Origin: Luidia sarsii
Lineage: Eukaryota; Echinodermata; Asteroidea; Paxillosida; Luidiidae
DNA length: 64,000 nt
Reading direction: 5' to 3'
Assembly: GCA_949987565.1 (NCBI GenBank)
Contig: OX465113.1
Span: forward strand, 10,278,024-10,342,023
The stretch's first letter is position 1. The number at the start of each line of letters is the position of its first letter. A model generated the notes under the pieces. That model saw only the letters and a program-made list of their open reading frames with translations, did not search any database and had not been told where the DNA came from. Below, piece after piece: positions 37,760 through 46,462 of the stretch. The position numbers and the translations under genes are program-made.

Positions 37760-38040
37760 GTTGTGGAGCAACCCTGTGAAGAGTCGGCGCTCGTCTCAGC
37801 CGAGAATAATAATTAGCTACTTGTTTTGTGGAACAAGACAGAAAAGTCAGCGCTCTTCTCAGCTGAGAATAATCATTATTATTGGCTACAATGTGCATGC
37901 ATATATTGATGTAGTTGTGGAGCAACCCTGTGAATAGTCGGCGCTCGTCTCAGCCGAGAATAATTTGCTATACAATGTACTGTACATGTGTTGTGCAGCA
38001 ACCCTGTGAAGAGTCGGCGCTCGTCTCAGCCGAGAATAAT
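37760..38040 (+). repeat. four interspersed copies of a 50-bp unit
   Basis: Units at 37,760-37,810, 37,823-37,873, 37,914-37,964 and 37,990-38,040 share GTTGTGGAGCAACCCTGTGA and GTCGGCGCTCGTCTCAGCCG followed by AGAATAAT. Three are nearly identical; copy 2 is diverged. The spacers (12-40 bp) are unrelated, so this is not a simple minisatellite. Confidence 0.9.
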
Positions 38041-38184
38041 TTGTGTTGTCCAAGTACCATCCAATCATTATGCGCTGCTACGACGACTCAGCGTTACTGA
38101 ACTCAATAGTACTGAACTCAATCTACTTTTGACCACGAAACTGCGTGAGGGTACACGCTTCATTCAATGTATACACAATTAAAG

Positions 38185-38341
38185 GTGATATACAAAAATG
38201 TTGCAAACTGCTTACTGACTAAAATTACCAAAATATAAATCTTAAAATTTAGTGGGCCTGACGTTTCGATCCTAGCAGGACCTTTCTCAAAGGCAGAGTG
38301 CCTTTGAGAAAGGTCCTGCTAGGATCGAAACGTCAGGCCCA
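38185..38341 (+). repeat. family A repeat with full hairpin
   Basis: The most complete copy: TGTTGCAAACTGCTTACTGA, ATTACCAAAATATAAATC, arm GGGCCTGACGTTTCGATCCT...CTTTCTCAAAGGCA, a short loop, then the complementary arm ending CGAAACGTCAGGCCC. Confidence 0.95.
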
Positions 38342-38873
38342 CACAATTAAAGGGTTAGGATTAGTCGCGCATGCGCAGATCTATGTTCGTACCAGATTAA
38401 TTTCTTCACTGATCGGTAACCATGGCTAAAAGACCACTCGATTCAATCCCATATAATAAACGAAGCGCGACTTAAAGTTGTTCAGTTAAAGGGTCGGAGG
38501 TGACAGCACCACCCGTCGTGTTTGGGGTTCACGACTTAATACGTCCCCCACCCTTTCAAAACAAATTACAGAGCCACTATTTTTTTGACATAGGCCCTAC
38601 CAGCTCATTTAATCATCATTTTATTATTCCATGACCTGTCCACGATCTTTTCCAGAAATCTTGTAAAATTTTCTTTTTTGACCGACCATGTATACCTTTC
38701 TGTGCATGCTAACTAGTCTCCAGAGAATCATGAGCTACAAGCAATGTACAATTATGGAAACCTTAAAGCCCGTATAAAGCATTACTTCAAACTAACCCTA
38801 AATCTAACTAAGAAAAAACTAAGGGGCTATATTAATTTAACGGTATGTGAAGGCCGTAAACTTGCGGGTTATC

Positions 38874-38883
38874 GCGCATGCGC
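38874..38883. promoter_or_regulatory. NRF1-like palindrome GCGCATGCGC (copy 2; copy 1 at 38,367-38,376)
   Basis: An exact match to the core of the NRF1 consensus (YGCGCAYGCGCR), 45-55 bp upstream of the conserved ACCATGG. CpG-containing palindromes of this kind are typical of animal housekeeping promoters. The role here is inferred from position and from conservation in both copies. Confidence 0.5.
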
Positions 38884-38927
38884 AAATCTATGTTCGGACC
38901 GTACTAGATTTCTTCACATCGATAACC

Positions 38928-39074
38928 ATGGCTAAAAGACCACTCGATTCAATCCGATATATAAACGAAGCTCGACTTAAAGTTGTTAAAGTTGTAAGAC
39001 TTAATACGTCCCCCACCCTTTCAAAAACGAGAACGTGCCTTAATTGTTCATTTGCTCGACAAAATAAAAGATAA
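38928..39074 (+). CDS. possible first coding exon or tiny ORF, MAKRPLDSI
   Basis: ATG in a good context (ACCATGG) opens a 48-codon frame starting MAKRPLDSIRYINEARLKVV. A GTAAGAC donor-like site follows LKVVKV (near 38,994), so it could be a first exon. The duplicate at 38,422-38,475 starts with the same nine residues but stops after 17 codons. I do not recognise the protein and found no downstream exon. It could equally be the 5' end of a transposable element or a decayed gene duplicate. Confidence 0.25.
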   Translation: MAKRPLDSIRYINEARLKVVKVVRLNTSPTLSKTRTCLNCSFARQNKR

Positions 39075-39357
39075 AGAAAACATATAATAGGCGCTATGAT
39101 TTTTTGATATAGGCCCTATTGCTCATCTAATCATCGTTTTTTTTCAACTAACGTCAAACCAACTGGGTTCTAAGCAGATACATACATGAATATCACTCAT
39201 ACGGATCCGGAGTGGTACTGTCATTGGTGCGTGCTGCTGCGGAGTGGTACAGATGCGGATGATTTACAGTGACGTATGTACCTGATGCATATTCATACCC
39301 GGCAGAGGGTCGCACCAACATACGTTACCCACAACTCGTTACAGGTATACATGTACA

Positions 39358-40394
39358 TGTATCGTGGGAACCCCCGTTTTCGACGCTACACGTTTTCGAC
39401 GCTTAGCCTTCTAACTCACATCGCACTATGAAAACAACTCCGTATAACGATCTCAGACTTCGTATCTTACAGTTGGTTTCCTGCTCTTGTCCGTCACCGA
39501 AAATGTGGAAATTTAAGGCTTTTCCAGTAGGCCAAACTCGTGTTATTCAAAAAGTTGCTCTTTTGGGGTCTATTTTCCTAGGTACAAAATTGGCAGTTGC
39601 TTCGAAGCTCCAGTTTTCTTTATTGTTGGTCCTAAAAAAATCTGAGTGTACCATAACAAACCCCAACATCTGTACAAAAAAAATATATCACACAACTTGA
39701 GGCAGTCCGTTCAGGGTAAAAACTATGGAGCCTCCTATAGGGCGTCTCGCTTATATATTTTTTTTAATTCATTTTTTATTATTATTTAAAGACAAAAAGT
39801 AACATGGCCCAATAGGCTTTTTTTTTAAATGAAAAAAATAAAATGGCAGCTAGAGAAAGTACCAAGAAGGAGGAAATGTGTCTCTTGAGTGACATTGGGA
39901 AAGGTCATAACTGAAGAAGCAGCGAGAAAGAGGATTGTGGAGTTTTGGTTAAACGTCACAAAAAAAGACATCAACCAGACCAATACGTTTTAAGCATAAA
40001 TTATGAATGATTTGAGGAAAGTGTTAGAAGCAGTGTGGAAAAACAAAAACAAAGATGAACACAAAAAAACATACAGGGAAGAATTTTACAGTGCCACACA
40101 GCATTTTGAGTTATTTTAAGAATTTATTTTGCGTTTGGCTGCACTGGGACACCTTACTAAACACCACTGACGAAAATAGGTAACGATGCTTACTGCGCGG
40201 TGCGCCGCGGACGTCAACAAAACCGGGTAATCTTACGGAAGTGACAGGCTTGATCAACCTTCTCTATGATTATTCTAATAGTGTGTGGTGTGGAGAAGGT
40301 GACTGAGACCTCTTTAAGTGTGAAACTTTCGTCCACATTGTTCAGTTTGAAGAAAAGTCCTTATATCGTCGAAAACCGGTTATTGGAGGATACA
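39358..40394 (+). repeat. left arm of 1.04-kb inverted repeat around FBXL12
   Basis: Runs from TGTATCGTGGGAACCCCCGT to AACCGGTTATTGGAGGATAC. The inverted partner is 43,584-44,620, of nearly equal length, and sampled stretches are roughly 90% identical. It contains a CG-rich piece near 40,190-40,245 with a CGGAAGTGA (ETS-like) site and ends 184 bp before the FBXL12 start codon. CATGTACAT directly flanks both ends of this arm, but that motif is abundant here and may be coincidence. Frames at 39,428-39,700 and 40,266-40,496 inside it have no recognisable product. Confidence 0.9.
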
Positions 40395-40578
40395 TGTACA
40401 TTGGCCCCGTGCATTCGTGGTGCAATGAACCGGTCATGTCAAAACTTGTTATGTTTGGACAATGCAGAAATGGCTGTCAAATGGCTCACTAGCTGAAACC
40501 ACCCTCGCTCTATGCTGAAACTGAGGGAAAACGTTAGCTAGACTCTGTAGCGGATTCTTGCAGTCTGTAATCAGTGAA

Positions 40579-40655
40579 ATGGAGTCCTTACCAGTCAGTG
40601 TCGTGGTTCATATTTTCTCTTTTTTGCCAGTGAAAGATAAATGCCGTGCTGCAAG
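40579..40655 (+). CDS. FBXL12: FBXL12-like exon 1 (residues 1-26)
   Basis: GAAATGG start context; encodes MESLPVSVVVHIFSFLPVKD and KCRAA, then a split Arg codon before donor GTAGGCGA. It supplies the N-terminal half of the F-box. Confidence 0.9.
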
Positions 40656-42131
40656 GTAGGCGACTCTTCTAAATAGAATAGAGGTAGAGGGTAGCCTCCA
40701 TGATACTGACATTATTACTGATACTTACATAACATGCATAGACTTTACCCACTACTCCTACGAAGTACTAGGCTCCTGCCTCCATGCTCCATCATAGGCA
40801 TAGATCTAGTCCGAGTAACTTGGACCCGACAAGTCACCCTTTTTTATCGAATTTTGACATTTTTAGGGACAGGTGACTCGTCCCTCAAAATTTCAAAATT
40901 CGATAAAAAGGGTGACTTGTCGGGTCCAAGTTACTCGGACTAGCATAGAGCAAGGAAACAGAAGAAGCCCCTTTTATTAAATTGGATTAGGTTCAAGATT
41001 CCCTTTATCTTCCAGATGTAAAGATGTTGTTTTCTCTAATCACTGGGTCATTAACTAGACAGTAGTCTTATTACTTAAATTAATTGCATTTTTGTCAAAC
41101 AAATAACAGAAAAATATTTTTCTCAATTCAGTGAGGGTAATTTTTTTATTCCTTTTTGGTAATTAATTTTTAGCATGTTTAGTCAGTGAGCAGTTTGCAA
41201 CATTTTTGCATAATCCTGTAATTTTTGATTGTTGGAATTTTTTTCTTCTTCTCCTTGTTCCAGGGTTTGTAGGTCTTGGTATCACCTCGTTCGCGAGAAG
41301 CAACTGTGGAAGGAGGTGGACCTGACCCCTTACCGCATCAACCTCCAGACCACCTGGAAGCTGGCCCGATGCTACTTCACCGACGCCCTCCGCTCCCTCA
41401 GGCTGCAGGGCTTCCTGCACTCAGTCAAGAAGACCGAGTGCGTCTCGGACGCCGCCCTGAGCGGCCTGGCTGAACGCTGCCCTCGCTTGGCGGAGCTGCG
41501 CATCCAGGAGGCGGCCCTGGCGTCCATCGATTCCGCCCGCCTTCCCGGGACGCTGGAGGTCCTGGAGATCCGCCGGTGCACCACCAGCCCCGGCTGGCTC
41601 GGCCCGGCCGTGAGAGCGGGCCGGCTGGACAGCTTGCGAGTCCTCACCCTGTCCGGATCTACCCGGATCTGCGACCAGGACCTGAAGGATCTCGCCACCT
41701 TGCCACAAGGAGGGGCGCTGAGGAGCCTGCACCTCGCCGGTTGCTACCGGTTGACTCAGGAGGGATTCTCGGCCCTGGCCGAGCACCTCCCCGACCTCGG
41801 ACACCTCGACGTCGCCTCCACGAATTTCGGCGACGAGGGCATGCATTTCGTCGGCCGCCACCTGAAGAGGCTGAAGACGCTGGACGTGCAAGGCTGCAAT
41901 GCCCTGACGGAGCTCTGTCTGGGCCCCCTGTCCTCCCTGTCCGCCCTCCGCAGCCTGAATCTGAGAGGTCTGCGGATCGGGAGAGACCAGCTAGCGGACC
42001 TGCTCAACAAGCTGAAGAAACTCCAGTCCCTCGATGTGTCCGCCTCGGACGTTCTAACGGAGGCCGATTTTGAAGGCCGAATCGCCGGGACTAGCTATAT
42101 CGGCCGGATTTTCCCTGAAGAGCAGTCTTAA
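40579..42131 (+). CDS. FBXL12: F-box and leucine-rich repeat protein 12-like, complete two-exon gene
   Basis: Exons 40,579-40,655 and 41,264-42,131 join through a 608-bp GT-AG intron to give 314 residues (stop TAA at 42,129). Residues 4-46 are an F-box (LPVSVVVHIFSFLPVKDKCR, then RVCRSWYHLV and LWKEVDL), which would bind SKP1. Residues about 70-305 hold degenerate leucine-rich repeats such as LRSLHLAGCYRLT and LKTLDVQGCNALT, the likely substrate surface of an SCF ubiquitin ligase. Order, length and the TPYRINLQTTWKLARCY segment after the F-box fit FBXL12. The vertebrate protein is a SCF receptor with several reported substrates; none can be assumed here. Exon 2 is GC-rich while exon 1 and the intron are AT-rich. 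An in-frame ATG at 41,229 lies in the intron and is not the start. The gene sits between the arms of a long inverted repeat. Confidence 0.93.
40805..40943. mobile_element. hairpin MITE in FBXL12 intron 1
   Basis: 139-bp palindrome: CTAGTCCGAGTAACTTGGAC and CCGACAAGTCACCC at left are repeated as the exact complement at right. CATAGA flanks both sides (40,799-40,804 and 40,944-40,949), a likely 6-bp target-site duplication. The central portion also pairs weakly. Confidence 0.85.
41157..41212 (-). repeat. family A repeat 5' fragment in FBXL12 intron 1
   Basis: TTTAGTCAGTGAGCAGTTTG and CAACATTTTTGCA are the reversed 5' block of family A. It ends just upstream of the branchpoint/pyrimidine region of exon 2. 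Confidence 0.65.
41264..42131 (+). CDS. FBXL12: FBXL12-like exon 2 (residues 26-314)
   Basis: The acceptor is TCCTTGTTCCAG after a long T-rich tract. It completes the split Arg, then VCRSWYHLVREKQLWKEVDL and the entire LRR region to EEQS and TAA. The single large exon is uninterrupted. Confidence 0.94.
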
Positions 42132-42177
42132 GGCTGTGACTGGCAGTGCCTGTCTCCCATAAAGAATTGTGAGCGGA

Positions 42178-42275
42178 TTCTTTGAGAAAGATCCTGCGAG
42201 GAAAAAAAAATTGGATCCTAGCAGAAACTTTCTCAAAAATGAGAAGGGGGTCCAAAGTCCAAATGTCAGGCCCTC
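42178..42275. repeat. decayed family A hairpin in FBXL12 3' UTR
   Basis: TCTTTGAGAAAGATCCTGCG and ATCCTAGCAGAAACTTTCTC are opposed arms with an A-run between, followed by CCAAATGTCAGGCCCTC. It lies 47-144 bp after the stop codon. Confidence 0.6.
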
Positions 42276-42359
42276 TCTGTCGCAATTAATTTCGTCTTAA
42301 CCATTGTCTCATTTTTATAATAATTAGCTTGAAAAATAATGTAGAATTTTTATTTCACC

Positions 42360-42365
42360 AATAAA
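42360..42365 (+). terminator. FBXL12: candidate FBXL12 polyadenylation signal AATAAA
   Basis: AATAAA 229 bp downstream of the stop codon. It is the first canonical hexamer I saw after the CDS, but no transcript end confirms it. Confidence 0.35.
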
Positions 42366-42381
42366 AAAAGTTAATCCAAAA

Positions 42382-42535
42382 ACTGTTGCAAACTGCTCAC
42401 TGACTGAAATGACCTGCAAATACTGCAATACATAAATCTCAAAAGTTAGAGGGCCTGACGTTTCGATCCTAGCAGAACCTGCTAGGATCGAAACGTCAGG
42501 CCCTCTAACTTTTGACAAGACTAAAAGTTGCAAAC
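42382..42535 (+). repeat. family A repeat with short hairpin
   Basis: TGTTGCAAACTGCTCACTGA, then arms AGAGGGCCTGACGTTTCGAT and ATCGAAACGTCAGGCCCTCT separated only by CCTAGCAGAACCTGCTAGG, so the inner CTTTCTC part of the stem is deleted. It is followed by a second GTTGCAAAC. Confidence 0.92.
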
Positions 42536-42597
42536 AGAAACATTATGATAAGAATACTGCGATTCATGACTGTAATATTTGTGTTAAAGCCCCTACA

Positions 42598-42936
42598 CAA
42601 CATTGGTAAGATCGAAAAACAGAAATGTTCACAGATTTACATGAAACTTATACAGTTTGAAGATGGTTATAGTAGAAACCTCTCACTGAAATATTTCTGC
42701 CTAAAATGGTGTATTTTGGGAGAAATGAGTAAAAGAAATAATTTACAACTCACCGAGATCTAAACTATTTTTCGGAACAGTACGGTATTTGTGTAACAAA
42801 TGAAGCGGTTTTCACGATTTTCTCGAGTCTCGGCAGATTGAGCTGAAATTTTCACAGGTATGCTATTTCATGCATATGTTGGATCAGACAACGTACGGAT
42901 GCTAGTCTTTGACCTCGACCAATGTTGTGTTATCCC
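42598..42936 (+). mobile_element. TTAA-flanked MITE, copy 3
   Basis: 339 bp flanked by TTAA (42,594-42,597 and 42,937-42,940). The left end AGCCCCTACACAAC is intact; the right end is decayed to GTTGTGTTATCCC. An internal deletion near 42,790 explains the shorter length. It lies in the 3' flank of FBXL12, inside the long inverted repeat. Confidence 0.85.
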
Positions 42937-42940
42937 TTAA

Positions 42941-43583
42941 CTTAGTTAGTACATACATCATGTGATTGTGACAATGATCTAAGTCCAGCATATAGAATGA
43001 CTCCCTGCGAAGCATCTCATGTAGCCCATGTACGTGGGGCATAATACAAAGTTTTTTAATTTATCTCAAAAACGATTTTAGTGGACTTGGGTCATTGTCA
43101 TTTTGTGGTATTGTTGTATTACCTGTTGGCCTGTGGGCCAGACGACTTCATAAATGCCTTTCAGTATACGTCTCTTATTAATCATTATTTTGCTTTATTG
43201 GGTATACATTTTTTTTTGTGTGTCAGCAGGAATTTTAGATTCAAATAAATCAAGTAGCATATGTAATTATGTAACTCGATTTCTGTCAATATCTGTATTT
43301 TTATAGACTTTTTTGATGAAGATGCAATTAAAATCTATTTTAGGCGTTTCACTCGAAGATGAGCTTTACTTTATACGAAGAGGCGATTCATTGTTGATTG
43401 AATCATGATTGTATTTTGATGTGAATATTCCATCCCTTGCATCGGTGATGCAGCAAAGTACCATGTAGAGAATGACACATACAGCACACATCCAAAATGG
43501 CTGCAACGAATTGATTATCATAAAGTGTGGACCCACAACATTTTTTAATAAGGAGTCTTTGAAGGCTAATTAAGTGATATAAT
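42941..43583. other. AT-rich spacer, nothing recognised
   Basis: Non-coding sequence between the MITE and the right inverted-repeat arm. CCAAAATGGCTGCAACG near 43,494 weakly resembles a YY1 site. Confidence 0.5.
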
Positions 43584-44620
43584 TGTATCCTCCAATAACC
43601 GGTTTTCGACGATATAAGGACTTTTCTTCAAACTGAACAATGTGGACGAAAGTATCACTCTAAAAGAGGTCTCAGTCACTTTGTTCACACCACAGACTAT
43701 TAGAATAATTATAGAGAAGGTTGATCAAGCCTGTCATTTCGGTAAGATTACCCGCTTTTGTTGACGTCCGCGGCGCACCGCGCAGTAAGCACCGTCACCT
43801 ATTTTCGTCAGTGGTGTTTAGTAAGGTGTCCCAGTGTAGCCAAACGCAAAATACATTCTTAAATTAACTCAAAATGCTGTGTGGCACTATTAAATTCTTC
43901 CCTGTATGTTTTTTTGTGTTCATCTTTGTTTTTGTTTTTCCACACTGCTTCTAACACTTTCCTCAAATCATTCATAATTTATGCTTAAAACATATTGGTC
44001 TTGTTGATGTCTTCTTTCGTGACGTTTAAAAAAAAACTCCACAATCCTCTTTCTCATTGCTTCTTCAGTTATAACCTTTCCAAATTTCACTCAAGAGACA
44101 CATTTCCTCCTTCTTGGTACTTTCTCTAGCTGCTCTTTTATTTTTTTATTTTTTTTAAAGCCTATTGGGCCATGTTACTTTTTGTCTTTAAATAATAATT
44201 TTAAAAAATATTTAAAAAATTATATAAGCGAGACGCCCTATAGTAGCCTCCATAGTTTTTACCCAGAACGGACTGCCTCAAGTTGCGTGATATATTTTTT
44301 TCTACGGATGTTGGGGTTTGTTATGGTAAACTCAGTTTTGTTTTAGGACCAACAATAAAGAAAACTGGAGCTTCGAAGCAACTGCCAATTTTGTACCTAG
44401 GAAAATACACCCCTAAAGAGCAACTTTTTGAATAACACGAGTTTGGCCTACTGGAAAAGCCTTAAATTTCCACATTTTCGGTGACGGACAAGAGCAGGAA
44501 ACCAACTGTAAGATATGAAGTCTGAGATCGTTATACGGAGTTGTTTTCATAGTGCGATGTGAGTTAGAAGGCTAAGCGTCGAAAACGTGTAGCGTCGAAA
44601 ACGGGGGTTCCCACGATACA
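43584..44620 (-). repeat. right arm of 1.04-kb inverted repeat around FBXL12
   Basis: Inverted partner of 39,358-40,394, from TGTATCCTCCAATAACCGGT to GGGGGTTCCCACGATACA. Substitutions and small length changes in poly-T/poly-A tracts separate the arms. The flanking bases (ATATAAT left, AAAAGTGC right) show no target-site duplication. Confidence 0.9.
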
Positions 44621-45747
44621 AAAAGTGCAGCTGGGAGTTCACTCTTCAATTTCGTGTGAAATTTGGAACATAATCTGGCTTTAAATATGGCCCTATTTGG
44701 CTGTAGAAGTGGAGGGGTCCATACCAAAATCCTTTCAGAAATTCGGCTCGGATGGTTACACATTCTTGGGATTTTTTATCTGGGGGTGATTACGGTAGCA
44801 AAAAATCTAATCGGCTCAGGGCACAAAAATCGAATCAGCGTTCAATGGGAGCTCGATTCTGTCCCCTGCCTGAAAGTCGATCTTCCGCCAATGTATTTGC
44901 CGCCCTCAAGCGGCCGAAGGTCTGTTTTTCTTAAGGTAAAAGGAATTGGAATAGTCGATTAAAAAAAGGGTGAAGAAAAGAAACTTTAAATTAAAATGTG
45001 TATGTTTATTTGCGTTGATGTTTTTCAAAACAATTTTGGAATACTGATGTACCTATTAAATTGGTGAAGGTATCAATGAATTGGTTTCTTTCAGACTAAG
45101 TTATTTTAAGCAACCGTCTTTGGCTTACAGATTTACCTCCAAATAGTGGAATCGTCCACGTCAACAACACATGTCAGTGTATGGCATGGCAAGCACGTAG
45201 ATCCCCATGTACGTACAGTGCATGTACCTGCAACGTACATGTACTACCAGTCCATGTTGTGTACAGTGTACACACAGCTGACTGTGGAAATCACATCCAA
45301 CGGTAACGGTAGTCCAACCTGTCGTCCCAGACCAGCCAGCCGTCAATGACCAAAAACCTTGTTTGTTTTGACGTTTTGTTTTCCTGGATTGAAAAACAAG
45401 AAGAAGAGCAACTTCCACAGGATCCACCTCTGGGAAAAAACGGTGATATCTTTTTTTTTTCTTGAGGAGTACCCAAGTGTCCGCGAAGTAAATCTACCGA
45501 CCACTTCAGTTACCGGTGCCCTAAAAAATTGTTTTGATCGAAGGAGGTCGTCTCTTCACTCTTCCCCCCCTATCAACCACTCTTGGAGACGAGTGAAGCA
45601 AGCAGCGTGTGGTGTGACACAGGAGCGTTAACGGAAGGAGTCTTGGCTAGCTGCTGTGGCGGTGGGGATTTTCTTTCTTCTCTGTTTTTTTGTTGTTGGC
45701 TGTTGCCCGGGGATCGCTAACGAACGACGGACGGGTCTTCGTCGGGG
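44621..45747. other. upstream region of the signal-peptide exon
   Basis: No exon was recognised. From about 45,540 the sequence becomes CG-richer and probably includes the 5' UTR and promoter of the following exon, with an in-frame TAA at 45,718-45,720 just before its ATG. Confidence 0.5.
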
Positions 45748-45838
45748 ATGGCCAGTGCCGTGGGATCGGGGTCGTTGCTCGGTAGGGTTCGCCTGGTGGC
45801 CGCGGTGGCCGTGGTGTTGTGCACGTGGCTGGCTCGGG
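45748..45838 (+). CDS. first coding exon of a secreted or membrane protein (signal peptide)
   Basis: ATG (context GGGGATGG) opens MASAVGSGSLLGRVRLVAAV, then AVVLCTWLARG, a charged start followed by a hydrophobic core, i.e. a classic signal peptide. It is broken after 30 codons plus one base by the strong donor GTAAGTAC. An in-frame TAA 30 bp upstream supports this start. The CDS is GC-rich within AT-leaning surroundings. I found no second exon before the window end, so intron 1 would exceed 18 kb. The mature protein, and therefore the function, cannot be named. Alternative: a chance frame; the combination of core, context and donor makes that less likely. Confidence 0.55.
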
Positions 45839-46352
45839 GTAAGTACTCGACATCGATCACTCTCTCTGTACTCTTCCCGTGGCTGTGTGTGTGTGTGTGT
45901 ACAATGTATGTGCCAAGACTGCGATCGGCACTTTCTCGTCGAGTTTTTTTTTTGCAGTGGTTGTTTGTTTTAGAAAGGGACGGTCCAGCTAGCTCGTTGC
46001 GGCAGTAGGCGGCACCCGAAAACAAGTCCTAGATCATCGGTGTCCATCGCATAAGATTGAGAGGGGACCGAGGATCCGGGCCCTGTTTCAGTGTTTACGA
46101 GCCGATCAAGGGACCTAACATAACAAGGAACTCCTTCAACTCGCTCCAAGGCCTTTTTATTTAATATAAAAAAAACCAGCCTAGGCTCCAGCTCCAGCGG
46201 CCTTGTCTGTCTCTTTGTCATCCCAAAGCTGAAGACAATCACAAGACACAAGGTTGGGGGGGGGGGGTTCCTTGCTGAGGACTGCAGATGTCAAAGCTTG
46301 GGGAGTCGTTCAAGAATGCAGTATCTTCTCCAAAAGCTGAGCCAGTGGCTTC

Positions 46353-46462
46353 CTAGTCCCACTTACTGGGCCGCTAGGAGCTCCCCTTAAACAAGCTATT
46401 GCGACAGACAATCTCAAAACGCGTTTAAGGGGAGCTCCTAGCGGCCCAGGGAGTGGGACTAG
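46353..46462. mobile_element. 110-bp palindromic element
   Basis: CTAGTCCCACTTACTGGGCC, GCTAGGAGCTCCCCTTAAAC and the exact-sense inverted arm GTTTAAGGGGAGCTCCTAGC, GGCCCAGGGAGTGGGACTAG. Its ends match the ends of the element at 35,833-36,313 (AGTCCCACTTACTGGGCC.G.TAGGAGCTCC), so both belong to one family. A 9-bp duplication is not clear here. Confidence 0.8.

Larger units (their letters stand above)
38351..39143 (+). repeat. direct duplication (offset about 506 bp) with promoter-like start
   Basis: Copy 1 (about 38,351-38,625) and copy 2 (about 38,866-39,143) share, in order, TCGCGCATGCGCA, ATCTATGTTCG, TTTCTTCAC, GATAACCATGGCTAAAAGAC / GGTAACCATGGCTAAAAGAC, CTCGATTCAATCC, ACTTAATACGTCCCCCACCC and ATAGGCCCTA. 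The NRF1-like GCGCATGCGC is at 38,367-38,376 and 38,874-38,883. Both copies keep ACCATGG and the residues MAKRPLDSI. Confidence 0.85.
37654..39327. repeat. inverted-repeat pair bounding a 1.7-kb segment
   Basis: The left arm 37,654-37,712 (TGTATGTTGGTGCGACTCTC, GAATATGCATCAGGTA, TGACGTCACTG) has its inverted complement at about 39,267-39,327 (TACCTGATGCATATTC, AGGGTCGCACCAACATACG). The interval contains the four-copy tandem repeat, a family A hairpin and the 506-bp duplication. Confidence 0.75.

Noticed and set aside
37370..37816. 148-codon plus frame rich in Tyr/Cys/His/Val
   Set aside because: Produced by the self-complementary ACATGT array; equivalent frames exist on the other strand.
41229..41263. 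In-frame ATG upstream of FBXL12 exon 2 as the protein start
   Set aside because: These codons (LEFFSSSPCS) are the intronic pyrimidine tract before the CAG acceptor. Exon 1 at 40,579 supplies the proper F-box start with matching phase.
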